Shown here piece after piece: positions 18,204-27,159 of a stretch of DNA of 64,000 nucleotides. The position numbers were made by a program, and so were the translations under genes. Below the pieces are notes generated by a model. The model worked only from the letters and a program-made list of their open reading frames with translations. It did not search any database and was not told the DNA's origin. Source of the DNA: an uncultured Dorea sp. Lineage in GTDB: Bacteria > Bacillota > Clostridia > Lachnospirales > Lachnospiraceae. Numbering within the stretch: the first letter of the stretch is position 1; each line of letters opens with the position of its first letter. The stretch is taken from assembly GCA_910584095.1 (NCBI GenBank), contig CAJTYU010000002.1:62001-126000 (forward strand), written 5' to 3'.

Positions 18204-18953
18204 ATGCTGACAGAACAGAGATATGAACTGATATTACAGTTATTGGAGGACAAGAAAAGTATTACGGTTAATGAGGCGAAGGATCTTTTAAAGATTTCGG
18301 AATCTACCGTGAGAAGGGATATTACCGCGCTGGACAAGGCGGGTAAGCTTACGAAGGTATTCGGAGGGGCGGTTGCAAAGAATTACCACACGTTTACCAT
18401 TCAGGAGCCTACGGTTGCACAGCGGAAGGATTTGAATCTGGAGGAAAAAAAGAGGATAGCCAGATATGCCGCGTCTCTGATTGAGCCGGAGGATTTCATA
18501 TATCTGGATGCGGGGACGACGACCGGCTGCATGCTGGATTACCTGATGGATGCGAGCGTCACCTATGTGACTAATGGGGTTTCCCACGCCCAGAGGCTGG
18601 TGAAGAAGGGGATGAAGGTGATCCTTTTAGGGGGAGAGATGAAAGGAACAACGGACGCTGTGATCGGAAGCCAGGCTGTGCAGATCCTGCTGAATTATCA
18701 TTTTACGAAGGGTTTTTTTGGCGCTAACGGCATTACGAAGAAGGCGGGCTTTACCACGCCGGATATCAATGAGGCTGCTGTAAAGAGCATGGCCATGGAA
18801 CAGTGCGAAGCATGTTATGTGACGGCGGATTCTTCTAAGTTTGACACGGTAAGTTCGGTAAGTTTTTCTACATTTTACAATGGGAGGATTCTGACCGACA
18901 GGATTGTGAAGGGGTATGAAGAGCAGAAGCATATCATTGTGGTGCCGGAGTAA
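18204..18953 (+). CDS. DeoR/GlpR-family regulator, likely of fructose operon
   Basis: 249 residues. DeoR helix-turn-helix at about 5-58 (ILQLLEDKKSITVNEAKDLL, SESTVRRDITALDKAGKL) and a sugar-phosphate sensing DeoRC domain at about 75-230 (YLDAGTTTGCMLDYL, VTNG, GFFGANGI, VTADSSKF). Family members usually release DNA when they bind a phosphorylated sugar; the neighbouring fruK and fruA point to fructose-1-phosphate. In most Firmicutes the regulator leads the operon; here it comes last, behind its own promoter. RBS is poor (GAGGGCCGACGGA). Regulation of fru is inferred from position. Confidence 0.88.
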   Translation: MLTEQRYELILQLLEDKKSITVNEAKDLLKISESTVRRDITALDKAGKLTKVFGGAVAKNYHTFTIQEPTVAQRKDLNLEEKKRIARYAASLIEPEDFIYLDAGTTTGCMLDYLMDASVTYVTNGVSHAQRLVKKGMKVILLGGEMKGTTDAVIGSQAVQILLNYHFTKGFFGANGITKKAGFTTPDINEAAVKSMAMEQCEACYVTADSSKFDTVSSVSFSTFYNGRILTDRIVKGYEEQKHIIVVPE

Positions 18954-18989
18954 ACCGTGAGCCGGCAGAAAGGGGTAAGAGGGTAAGAA

Positions 18990-19018
18990 AAAAGGATTTC
19001 CAAAACGGAAATCCTTTT
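18990..19018. terminator. Bidirectional terminator between deoR-type gene and tRNA-Gly
   Basis: AAAAGGATTTCC (18990-19001) pairs with GGAAATCCTTTT (19007-19018), 5-base loop, A/T runs on both sides, so it serves the plus-strand regulator and the minus-strand tRNA. Confidence 0.9.
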
Positions 19019-19023
19019 GTAAG

Positions 19024-19096
19024 AGCGACAGACGGGGTTCGAACCCGCGACCCCAACCTTGGCAAGGTTGTACTCTACCAACTGAGCCACTGTCGC
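19024..19096 (-). tRNA. tRNA-Gly (anticodon GCC)
   Basis: The minus strand folds as a cloverleaf: acceptor GCGACAG/CTGTCGC (19090-19096 with 19025-19031), D arm with AGTTGGTAGA, anticodon stem-loop with CTT-GCC-AAG, and T arm with GGTTCGAACC. CCA is not encoded. It has its own promoter upstream and a terminator downstream, so it is a single-gene transcript. Confidence 0.96.
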
Positions 19097-19127
19097 AAAC
19101 CTGTTATTGTTCCTCAGAACAATAATT

Positions 19128-19156
19128 ACTATACTACAGAGAAAAGGAATTGTCAA
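19128..19156 (-). promoter_or_regulatory. Promoter of tRNA-Gly
   Basis: On the minus strand TTGACA (19156-19151), 17-base spacer, TATAGT (19133-19128). Between it and the tRNA lies a small perfect palindrome ATTGTTC-CTCA-GAACAAT (19106-19123) in the precursor leader. Confidence 0.85.
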
Positions 19157-19247
19157 CACTTTTTTAAAAATAATTTGGAGCATCGTAACAGTTATATTTC
19201 ATGTTCCAGGAATGCGCGGGAGCGCATTCCGTGAGAATATGATTCAG

Positions 19248-19598
19248 TTAATTATTGTATAATTTATGTTCGTCAGCTTTGTCCTCGTAATCACAATCGT
19301 AGCTGCAGTCACAATCAATAATAGTCTCTCCGGCTTCTGCTCTTGCGCCAAAGATAATAGGAACCTCAATACGAAGTTTTTGACTTACTGAAAATTTACA
19401 GACGTCCCCGGAGCCGCTGACGCATGGGGCACATCCAGATGTAATAAAGGCTTTCCCCAAACATTTTGTTGTAGCGTTGCCTACTTCTCCGAAGGCTTTG
19501 ATTGTCACCGGTACGCAGACGTTTACATCTTGATATCCCATTGTCGGACATCCGACCTGCTCAGTCTTACATTCTGCTGGTTCAAAGTAATTTTCCAT
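19248..19598 (-). CDS. Cysteine-rich small protein of unknown function
   Basis: 116 residues with ten cysteines (positions 10, 17, 28, 46, 56, 59, 67, 96, 98, 102) and no signal peptide or membrane segment. The middle has alternating beta-type stretches (VNVCVPVTIKAFGEVG, SVSQKLRIEVPIIFGARA) and the tail is very acidic (ETIIDCDCSYDCDYED). RBS GGGAGAG precedes the ATG. I do not recognise a named family. The pattern of a Cys-rich, beta-rich, secretion-signal-free protein resembles spore-coat-type proteins of Clostridia, but that is only an impression. Confidence 0.7.
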   Translation of the reverse strand: MENYFEPAECKTEQVGCPTMGYQDVNVCVPVTIKAFGEVGNATTKCLGKAFITSGCAPCVSGSGDVCKFSVSQKLRIEVPIIFGARAEAGETIIDCDCSYDCDYEDKADEHKLYNN

Positions 19599-19905
19599 AA
19601 AAATCTCTCCCTGCTTTTTTTCTTATATCTACTATAAAAAACTGATGGCATCCTCCAGATTGAGGCCGTTATGTCCTTTATCCGGTTCAAAGAGGAGGAA
19701 TACCTCAGTATCATTATATTCATCAATGCCTTTCCGTGTTTCTGTATTTTTCAAGTTCCAAAAAGGTATCAGTTTAAGTGGAATCTAAAGTTGTAACGGA
19801 AGCGGCTAAGAGGTATAATCAGAATCACAGTAGGAAAAGAGGTACCGCCTGCAGAAATCCTTACGGCGCTGGTTCATCTTTTCCATGAATGCGAGGTGAT
19901 ATTGG
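19599..19905. other. Intergenic region with one protein-like fragment
   Basis: This 307-base stretch between two divergent genes holds a minus-strand protein-like fragment (separate entry). The remaining bases up to the MBL gene contain a TATAAT-like AT stretch near 19820 but no confident promoter pair, terminator or RNA structure. Confidence 0.4.
19632..19754 (-). pseudogene. Possible gene remnant or leaderless small ORF
   Basis: Reading the minus strand from TTG at 19754 to TAG at 19632 gives 40 residues of ordinary composition, including TEVFLLFEPDKGHNGLNLED. The frame stays open upstream to a stop near 19790 but has no ATG or GTG, and no ribosome binding site precedes the TTG. It lies 33 bases before the Cys-rich gene on the same strand. 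It is best read as a decayed 3' end of a former gene; a small TTG-started ORF is the alternative. Confidence 0.3.
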
Positions 19906-20622
19906 ATGAAGCTTCAGATTTATTATACGGTAAATACCGGGCTGTATCTCTGGAATGGGAGATCAGGCTTATTGATCGACGCTCTGCATGGCGGAAAGAG
20001 GGTAGGATTTTCAGATACTCCGCAGAAGTATATCCGGATGATGCGAAGGAAAGAGCAGTTTTTCGGACAGGCCAATGATCTTTTGTTTACGCATACCCAT
20101 GAGGACCACTATGACGGTGAGCTGGTAAAAGAGTTCCTTGCTTTAAATCCAGACTGCTTAATTTATGGTCCGGGACTTGACAGGAGTAAGGTTCAGTCAG
20201 TACTATTAGAAAAGGGCGTGCTCCGGATCCGGATGCGGGACTACATAATTTACGCTTTTACTACAGAACATGACGGAAAGAAATTTGCGGGAGAGCCCCA
20301 CTATTCATATTTGATCTGTTCGGGAGAGCAGTCTTTGTGGGTCAGCGGGGATGCGGTTCTTTATCCGGAGCTTTTTGATCAGGTGAGGGGCGTTTCTCCG
20401 GATGTGAGGATTGATGCGGCGTTTGTGATGATTTATCAGCTTGGAAGCAGGCTTGGGCGTGAGTTTCTGCGGAGGCTGTCCCCGGAGAGGCTGTATCTTT
20501 ATCACCTTCCTTATCCGGAAGATGATGTGTTCCATTATTGCCGCATGGCGGAAGACACGGCGGCAAGATGCGGACAGGAGGGTCTTTCTGTCAGGAAGCT
20601 TTCGGCGGATACTTTTTTATGA
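19906..20622 (+). CDS. MBL-fold metal-dependent hydrolase
   Basis: 238 residues of the metallo-beta-lactamase fold. The metal motif H-x-H-x-D-H is present as THTHEDHYDGE (about residues 63-73); further ligands are likely the His of TTEHDGKKFAGEPHYS and the Asp of VSGDAVLYPE. The fold is of the UlaG/MBL-like type that hydrolyses phosphoesters or lactones in the cytoplasm; no signal peptide. RBS GAGGTGA. A membrane protein and hom follow on the same strand but spacing does not force an operon. Substrate unknown. Confidence 0.8.
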   Translation: MKLQIYYTVNTGLYLWNGRSGLLIDALHGGKRVGFSDTPQKYIRMMRRKEQFFGQANDLLFTHTHEDHYDGELVKEFLALNPDCLIYGPGLDRSKVQSVLLEKGVLRIRMRDYIIYAFTTEHDGKKFAGEPHYSYLICSGEQSLWVSGDAVLYPELFDQVRGVSPDVRIDAAFVMIYQLGSRLGREFLRRLSPERLYLYHLPYPEDDVFHYCRMAEDTAARCGQEGLSVRKLSADTFL

Positions 20623-20709
20623 TACGCGGGCGACCGCGCCAGACGTGGGAATGTGCTAAGGCACATTCTATATTGGAAACTACGCAGAATACGAAAGAGA
20701 GGAACTACT

Positions 20710-21294
20710 GTGAAAACAATTATCAGACATTCAATTTTAAGTGGATTTTTAGTGGGGCTGGGCGTGATGATCAACACCATTGCGGACAACCGGTATGCGG
20801 GAGCTATGCTGTTTTCCCTTGCCCTCCTTGTGATCATCGAGTGCGGCCTGCAGCTCTATACGGGAAAGATCGGATTTGCGGGGACGGTTCCTGCAGAGAA
20901 TCTTGCGGTGATGCTTGTGGGGAACCTGCTTGGGTCAGCGGTACCTATGCTGATGGTTGCCACCCAGAGGCCGGAGGTCATGGAGGCGATGGAAGCGGCG
21001 GCGGATAAGAAATTTTCCAATACATTTCCGGCGCTGTTTTTCTATGGATGCCTCTGCGGCGCGCTGATGTTCATCGCGGTATACTGTAAGAAAATGCTGA
21101 TTACCGTATTCTGTATCATGGTTTTTATTTTATCGGGATATGAGCACTGTATTGCAGATTTTCCATATCTGCTCTTGAACTTTAGCATGGTAAATGTGTT
21201 AAAATATATTACGATCATCGCGGGAAATTCAATCGGTTCGATCGTGATACATTATTTAATGAAGAAGGAAGAAGCGTCTGAGGCGCTGTATTAG
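20710..21294 (+). CDS. Formate/nitrite transporter-like membrane protein
   Basis: 194 residues from the GTG at 20710 (behind GAGAGGA); a longer frame from an ATG at 20653 adds a basic tail without an RBS. About six helices. It resembles the FNT family: SGFLVGLGVMINTIADNR at the start, a central CGALMFIAVYCKK, and FILSGYEHCIADFPYLLLNF, which matches the family's helix-5 G-x-E-H-x-x-A signature. At under 200 residues it is shorter than the usual 260-280. It may be a small-anion (formate, nitrite, hydrosulfide) channel of a divergent branch. The hom gene starts 22 bases later. Confidence 0.65.
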   Translation: MKTIIRHSILSGFLVGLGVMINTIADNRYAGAMLFSLALLVIIECGLQLYTGKIGFAGTVPAENLAVMLVGNLLGSAVPMLMVATQRPEVMEAMEAAADKKFSNTFPALFFYGCLCGALMFIAVYCKKMLITVFCIMVFILSGYEHCIADFPYLLLNFSMVNVLKYITIIAGNSIGSIVIHYLMKKEEASEALY

Positions 21295-21316
21295 GATGAA
21301 TAAAGGAGAACATAGG

Positions 21317-22594
21317 ATGAGAACGGTAAAGGCGGGACTACTTGGACTTGGCACAGTGGGAGGCGGAGTCTATAAGCTTCTTGAGAGGCAGAAAGAAGAG
21401 ATGGCGGATAAGGCCGGGGCGAATGTGGAGATCGCTGGGATTCTGGTCCATAATATTAATAAGAAGAGGGAAGGGGTGGACGCCGCCCTTCTGACAGACC
21501 GATGGGAGGACATTATCGAAAATGAGGAGATAGAGCTTGTGATCGAGGTTATGGGAGGAATCGAGCCTGCAAGGACCTTGATCCGGGAGGCTCTTCTGGC
21601 CGGGAAAAGCGTGGTTACGGCAAATAAAGACCTTTTGGCCGTATATGGCGAGGAGCTTCTTGCCATTGCGGAAGAGCAGAAGACAGATCTTTTGTTTGAG
21701 GCGGCGGTGGCCGGAGGGATTCCGATCATGCGTCCCTTACGGCAGTGTTTGGCCGGGAATGAGATTACGGAGGTTATGGGAATCGTAAACGGAACGACGA
21801 ACTATATCCTGACAAAGATGTTCGAGCAGGGGATGAGCTTTGAGGAAGCGCTGGCGAAAGCGACGGAGCTTGGCTATGCGGAGGCAGACCCGACGGCGGA
21901 TATTGAGGGATTAGATGCCGGGAGAAAGGTGGCGATCATGGCTTCCTCTGCATTTCACAGCCGGGTGGTATTCGACGACGTGCATGTGGAAGGGATTACA
22001 AAGATCACAGCACAGGACATTAAATATGCAAAGGAATTTGACAGTGTGATCAAACTGGTCGGCATTGCAAGGAATACTGGGGAGGGCGTGGAAGCCTGCG
22101 TATATCCTATGCTGCTTTCCGGCGAGCATCCGCTGGCGTCGGTGAGAAATTCCTTCAACGCAGTGCTTGTCCATGGGGACGCGGTGGACGATGTGATGTT
22201 CTACGGCCGGGGAGCCGGGGAGTTTCCTACGGCCAGCGCGGTGATGGGCGATGTGATCGACGTAGTAAGGAATATCGTGTGCGGCTGTACCGGGCGAATT
22301 ACCTGCACCTGTTACCGGGATATTCCGGTGAAGAAGTTTGACGATATCAGAAATAAATTCTTCCTGCGGATGCGGGCGGATGACCAGCCGGGAGTGCTGG
22401 CGTCCATCGCCAGTGTGTTTGGCGCTCATAAAGTAAGTATCAGTAAAGTGGTCCAGAAGATTGTTACCGATGGGACTGCGGAGCTTGTGATCGTGACTGA
22501 CGCGGTAAAAGAGTATCATATGCAGAACGCGCTGGAGCATTTGATGTGCATGAAGGCGGTAAAGGAGATCGGCAGTGTTATCAGAGAATACTAA
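21317..22594 (+). CDS. hom: Homoserine dehydrogenase
   Basis: 425-residue NAD(P)-dependent enzyme reducing aspartate semialdehyde to homoserine for Met, Thr and Ile synthesis. Nucleotide-binding GLLGLGTVGGGVYKLL at the start, TANKDLLA, VMGIVNGTTNYILTKM, GYAEADPTADIEGLDAGRK with the catalytic Lys and metal-binding residues, and a C-terminal ACT domain (about 345-420) for feedback by an amino acid, usually threonine. Start set at 21317, behind AAAGGAG; an earlier in-frame ATG at 21296 lacks an RBS. The MATE gene begins inside its 3' end. Confidence 0.95.
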   Translation: MRTVKAGLLGLGTVGGGVYKLLERQKEEMADKAGANVEIAGILVHNINKKREGVDAALLTDRWEDIIENEEIELVIEVMGGIEPARTLIREALLAGKSVVTANKDLLAVYGEELLAIAEEQKTDLLFEAAVAGGIPIMRPLRQCLAGNEITEVMGIVNGTTNYILTKMFEQGMSFEEALAKATELGYAEADPTADIEGLDAGRKVAIMASSAFHSRVVFDDVHVEGITKITAQDIKYAKEFDSVIKLVGIARNTGEGVEACVYPMLLSGEHPLASVRNSFNAVLVHGDAVDDVMFYGRGAGEFPTASAVMGDVIDVVRNIVCGCTGRITCTCYRDIPVKKFDDIRNKFFLRMRADDQPGVLASIASVFGAHKVSISKVVQKIVTDGTAELVIVTDAVKEYHMQNALEHLMCMKAVKEIGSVIREY

Positions 22595-23972
22595 AAAGAA
22601 TCATTCTAAGGAGGAAGAAAGGAAGAATCCTCTTGCATGGGAGAAAATCAGCAGGCTGATCGCAAGGTTTGCGATACCGGCGATCATCAGTATGCTGGTG
22701 AGTTCTCTCTATAATATCGTAGACCAGATATTTATCGGGCAGGGAGTGGGGATTTTGGGAAATGCGGCTACTAATATTGCATTTCCCATTTCGATCATTT
22801 GTACGGCGATTGCTCTTCTTTTGGGAATCGGAAGCGCGTCGAATTATAATCTGGAATCCGGCGCGGGACGCCCGGAGAAGGCGGCCCGGATAGCGGGCAC
22901 GGGGCTTGCTATGCTGGCGGCTTGCGGCGTTTTGATTGGCGTGATGGTTCTGTTATTCCTTGACCCGCTGCTTCATTTGTTCGGCGTGACGCCGGACATT
23001 CTTCCCTATGCAAGGGATTATACAGGAATTACGGCTTTTGGGATTCCTTTTTTGATTCTTTCGACAGGAGGGAACCACATTATAAGGGCGGACAGGAGCC
23101 CGTCCTATTCTATGGTATGTGTGCTGACAGGAGCGATTATCAATACGGTTCTTGATCCGCTGTTTATCTTTGCCTTTCACTGGGGGATCAAAGGGGCGGC
23201 AGCGGCAACGATTATCGGACAGATCATATCCGGACTTATGGTAGTTTATTATTTTGCGAGAAGGCGCAATATGACTCTCGAGGCGTCCATGTTCCGTCCA
23301 AAAGGGGAGTATGTGAAGGCGATTGCTTCTCTGGGAATGGCGTCCTGCATCAACCAGATCGCGATGGCGGCTGTGCAGATTACCATGAATAATACATTGA
23401 GGCATTACGGAGCCCAGTCCATGTATGGGGCGGATATCCCTCTTGCCTGCGCGGGGATCATTTCCAAAGTAAATATGGTGTTTCTTGCAATCTGTATCGG
23501 AATTTCTCAAGGGTGTCAGCCGATCTGGGGATTTAACTACGGAGCCAGAAATTACGGAAGAGTAAGGGAGGCGTACAGAAAGGCGTTTGCCATCTGCATG
23601 ACGGTGGGAACTCTGTTCTTTCTGTGCTTTCAGATATTTCCAAGGCGGATTGTCAGTATATTTGGTTCGGGAAGCGAAGAATATTTTCATTTTGCAGAGC
23701 GGTATTTTAAGATTTTTATGTTGATGACATTTATCAACGGCATACAGCCTGTGTCGTCCGGGTTTTTTACCTCCATCGGCAAGGCGAAGCTTGGCATCGT
23801 GGTGTCGCTGACAAGGCAGGTGATCTTCCTGCTGCCGCTGATTCTAATTTTCCCGGCGTTTATGGGAATCGACGGAGTTATGTATGCGGGGCCGATCGCG
23901 GACGGAGCGGCGGCGTTCGTCGCAATCGGGTTTGCAGTTTATCAGATAAAGGATATGAGAAATAAAGAATGA
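22575..23972 (+). CDS. MATE family efflux transporter
   Basis: 465 residues, about 12 helices, with RFAIPAIISMLVSSLYNIVDQIFIGQGVG at the first helix and ISQGCQPIWGFNYGARNYGRV in the second half, typical of the DinF/NorM-like MATE group. It starts with GTG at 22575, 20 bases inside hom, with an AAAGGAG site in the hom coding sequence, so it is translationally coupled to hom. A 30-residue charged cytoplasmic N-terminal extension precedes helix 1. Coupling to an amino acid biosynthetic gene raises the possibility of metabolite export, but this is conjecture. Confidence 0.9.
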   Translation: MLSENTKKNHSKEEERKNPLAWEKISRLIARFAIPAIISMLVSSLYNIVDQIFIGQGVGILGNAATNIAFPISIICTAIALLLGIGSASNYNLESGAGRPEKAARIAGTGLAMLAACGVLIGVMVLLFLDPLLHLFGVTPDILPYARDYTGITAFGIPFLILSTGGNHIIRADRSPSYSMVCVLTGAIINTVLDPLFIFAFHWGIKGAAAATIIGQIISGLMVVYYFARRRNMTLEASMFRPKGEYVKAIASLGMASCINQIAMAAVQITMNNTLRHYGAQSMYGADIPLACAGIISKVNMVFLAICIGISQGCQPIWGFNYGARNYGRVREAYRKAFAICMTVGTLFFLCFQIFPRRIVSIFGSGSEEYFHFAERYFKIFMLMTFINGIQPVSSGFFTSIGKAKLGIVVSLTRQVIFLLPLILIFPAFMGIDGVMYAGPIADGAAAFVAIGFAVYQIKDMRNKE

Positions 23973-23979
23973 AGGTGAT

Positions 23980-26900
23980 ATGGTGGATAAGAAAGAGTAT
24001 GAAAAATTAGCGGACGCGCTTCCGAATGTAGGGATATTTGTGATCCGGGAGGATAATTATGAGATTTTGTACTACAATCAGCGCATGAGGGAGGTATCGC
24101 CTGAGGTAAAGACCGGGATGTGCTGCCGCGATATGGGAGACCATTCCTGCGCGAATTGTCCGCTGCTTACCATTGGAGACAGACAGGAGAACCAGACGCT
24201 GAGCTACAATAATCTGTTTGGCGACGTGGTAGATATTACGGCGGTCAGGACAAAATGGGCAAATGAGATTCCGGCTTTTATCATTACGGTTACGCCTCAT
24301 GTACAGGCGATCAGCCACGCTTACCATAAGATCCTGCGCGTGAATCTCACAAAGGATCAGTATGAGACGGTGAAGATACCGCCGGAGGATAGGGCCGTGG
24401 GATATGGCACGGACTCCTTTTCAAGCTGGCTGGGTCAGTTTATTTATGACGGAGGGATTCACCCCGACGACATGAATAACTTTATTTCTTTTACCCATCC
24501 GGACCATATAAAGAGTACGTTGAAATCCGGGCGTGAGATCATGACCTGCTGTTACCGCAGAAATTCCGGCGGTGATTTCCGCTGGAATCTGATGGAAATC
24601 GTGCCGGATTATACCGTCGCGGACAGAGATCAGTACATTTTTATCTATGTAAAAGACGTCCACGATATCCTTCAGGAGAGCCTTGAGCTGGATGACGCCA
24701 GTATCCGTGTTCAGGAGGTGATTCGTACGCTGGGTGAGCAGAATTTCGGCATTTACGGAATTGACCTAGATACCGGGGAGGCGAATCTGGTGCGGGAAAA
24801 CGGACATACCCATACCGGCTGGAAGTCTTGGACGGTGCCTTGGGGCGAGATCATGAGGTCCCGCTTGAACAGGCAGATCCATCCTTCGGATAAGGAGAAA
24901 TTCTGCCGGAAATTCTCTCTGGAGGGACTGAGGGAGTTAAAGGAGACTTCCGTGCAGAAGGTCGATATGCTCTGCCAGTGGCGGGGGGAAGAGGACCATG
25001 AGTACCGATATATGGCTGTGATCGCTTATTTTGGCCAGCAGCACGGAGCTAGGAATTATGCGATCTTGGCGCTGCAGAATGTGGATAAGCGCGTGCGGCA
25101 GGAGCATACCCTTTCGCTCCGGGATATGCAGCTTGCGGCCATCTTAAAATCCCGCTACAGCGTGATGACAACGGTTTATTTGGAAAATGGACAGTGCGAG
25201 CGGGTCTGGATCAACGACAGCAGAAAGATGCATAACGTGCTGACCGGGAACTACCACCAGTATTTCCATAAAGCTTTAGAAACCTCGGTTTATCCGGAGG
25301 ATGCGGAAGCCTTTAAAAGGGTTATGAGTCCGGAGCATATTTACCAGAAGGCCGCGGGCGTGCAGGAATACTCGGAGGAGGTCTGTCAGTACCGCATGAT
25401 GGACGCCGCCTTCCGGTGGCTGGAGCAGCATGTGATCTATGCCCGGCAGGGGAACCGGATGTCGGTGAATATATTGGGCAGAGATATTACAGAGGAGAAG
25501 ATTGAGGAGGAGCAGAGGCTTAAGGAAGAACAGGAACGAACCGATATTATCCGCAGCCTTGGAGGGATGTTTTTTGCGACCTACTATGCGGATCTGGAGG
25601 AGAACAGTTTCCGCAGCGTAACCCAGCTTAAGGAAGTCGGGGAGACGCTGGGAGAGACGGTGGATTATGATACGGGACTTAAAAAATATGCAGAGCAATT
25701 TGTGCATCCGGACGACAGGGAAGAGTATTTGGATGTAATGAGTATTGAAAAATTGCGCCGGAATCTGGATGAAAAACATCCTTATGTGACGCTTGCATAC
25801 CGGAAAATACCCCAGCAGGAGGATATGAGGCCGGAGGATTACGGATGGATCCGCAGCACCGCGGTAATGTCCCAGACGGATGAAGAGGGAAAGGCCCGGA
25901 CCATTGTGTATGCGGCGCAGGATGTAACGGACAGCAAGCGCAAGGAGATGCGGGAGCAGCAGGCGCTTGAGGCGGCCTGCGAGGCGGCGGATCACGCCAA
26001 TGCCTTCCGGCAGGAGTTCCTCTCCAGCATGAGTCATAATATCCGCACGCCGATGAACGGCGTGATCGGCATGATCAAGATCGCAGAGGATCATATGGGC
26101 GACCGGGAGCGCGTGAAGGAGTGTCTGGGAAAGGCGTCGGAGTCCAGCAGGCAATTGCTGTCCATGATGAACGAGATCTTGGATATCAGCCTAATCAAGT
26201 CCGGGGATTTTAACTTGAAGTCGGAAGAGTTTGCCATACCGGAACTGATGCGGCAGACGGTTTCCCTGATTCTGCCCCAGATACAGGAAAAAGGGCTGTC
26301 TCTGGAAATGCATCCGGTACAGGTGGAGCATGAGCTGGTACTGGGCGATAAAGAACGGCTGGAGCAGATTTTCCTAAATATACTGGGAAATTCCGTAAAG
26401 TATACGCCTTCCGGCGGCAAGCTGGAGCTGTCGGTCTCAGAGCATGAATTTACGGAACATGGCTGCAGTTCTTTTGATTTTGTATTCAGCGACAATGGGA
26501 TAGGGATGGAGGAAGAATTTATCCAGCATATTTTTGAACCGTTTAGCCGTGCAAAGGATCCGGAAACAGACAATGCGGACGGCGTAGGGCTCGGGATGTC
26601 CATCGCGCAGAATATTGCCCGTATGATGGGCGGAGCCATTAGCGTAAAGAGCAGTCCGGGCAAGGGTTCGCGGTTTGTAGTGACCGTTATTTTAAGGCTC
26701 CAGAATCCGGCGGAGCTTTCCGGCCGCATTTCTGCCGCAGAGGGAAGAGCGGAGGATAAGACTTTTCTTCAGGGCAGGCGGATCCTGCTAGTGGAGGACA
26801 ACGAGCTGAATCAGGAAATCGCCGTGGAGCTGATCGGAGAGCTGGGCGCAATGGTGGAATGTGCCGGAGACGGAAGAGAGGCGCTGCAGCGTTTTGCCGA

Positions 26901-27159
26901 GATGCCGGTGGAGTATTACGACCTGATCCTGATGGATATCCAGATGCCGGTGATGAATGGATTTGAGGCAACAAGGGCTATCCGCAAGATTCCAAGGGCG
27001 GACGCGGCAGCGATACCGATCATTGCTTTGTCTGCGAATGTGTCGCCGGAGGATATGGCGGCGGGAAGGGAAGCCGGGATGAACGGACATCTCGCGAAAC
27101 CCTTGGATATTCCGGGGCTTGAGAAGTGTATGGATTACCTGTTGCAGTATAGGGCCTAG
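23980..27159 (+). CDS. Large soluble multi-PAS hybrid histidine kinase with N-terminal Cys cluster
   Basis: 1059 residues, no membrane helices. The N-terminal PAS-like domain (about 8-105) carries four closely spaced cysteines, 48, 49, 57 and 60 (GMCCRDMGDHSCANC). Several more PAS/PAC-type domains follow (about 145-230, 250-365, 385-505, 525-655), then HisKA with His686 (SSMSHNIRTPMNGVIGM; the residue after His is Asn, where Glu or Asp is usual), HATPase_c (about 790-905) and a receiver domain (about 933-1055) with Asp986. Starts at ATG 23980 right behind AAGGTGAT, 7 bases after the MATE stop; the GTG at 23983 is an alternative. No output domain. Signal unknown. Confidence 0.9.
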   Translation: MVDKKEYEKLADALPNVGIFVIREDNYEILYYNQRMREVSPEVKTGMCCRDMGDHSCANCPLLTIGDRQENQTLSYNNLFGDVVDITAVRTKWANEIPAFIITVTPHVQAISHAYHKILRVNLTKDQYETVKIPPEDRAVGYGTDSFSSWLGQFIYDGGIHPDDMNNFISFTHPDHIKSTLKSGREIMTCCYRRNSGGDFRWNLMEIVPDYTVADRDQYIFIYVKDVHDILQESLELDDASIRVQEVIRTLGEQNFGIYGIDLDTGEANLVRENGHTHTGWKSWTVPWGEIMRSRLNRQIHPSDKEKFCRKFSLEGLRELKETSVQKVDMLCQWRGEEDHEYRYMAVIAYFGQQHGARNYAILALQNVDKRVRQEHTLSLRDMQLAAILKSRYSVMTTVYLENGQCERVWINDSRKMHNVLTGNYHQYFHKALETSVYPEDAEAFKRVMSPEHIYQKAAGVQEYSEEVCQYRMMDAAFRWLEQHVIYARQGNRMSVNILGRDITEEKIEEEQRLKEEQERTDIIRSLGGMFFATYYADLEENSFRSVTQLKEVGETLGETVDYDTGLKKYAEQFVHPDDREEYLDVMSIEKLRRNLDEKHPYVTLAYRKIPQQEDMRPEDYGWIRSTAVMSQTDEEGKARTIVYAAQDVTDSKRKEMREQQALEAACEAADHANAFRQEFLSSMSHNIRTPMNGVIGMIKIAEDHMGDRERVKECLGKASESSRQLLSMMNEILDISLIKSGDFNLKSEEFAIPELMRQTVSLILPQIQEKGLSLEMHPVQVEHELVLGDKERLEQIFLNILGNSVKYTPSGGKLELSVSEHEFTEHGCSSFDFVFSDNGIGMEEEFIQHIFEPFSRAKDPETDNADGVGLGMSIAQNIARMMGGAISVKSSPGKGSRFVVTVILRLQNPAELSGRISAAEGRAEDKTFLQGRRILLVEDNELNQEIAVELIGELGAMVECAGDGREALQRFAEMPVEYYDLILMDIQMPVMNGFEATRAIRKIPRADAAAIPIIALSANVSPEDMAAGREAGMNGHLAKPLDIPGLEKCMDYLLQYRA

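Noticed and set aside
19800..19905. Open frame reading into the MBL gene in another phase, giving a protein-like 35-residue stretch
   Set aside because: It has no start codon or ribosome site and continues only as an out-of-phase shadow of the MBL gene.
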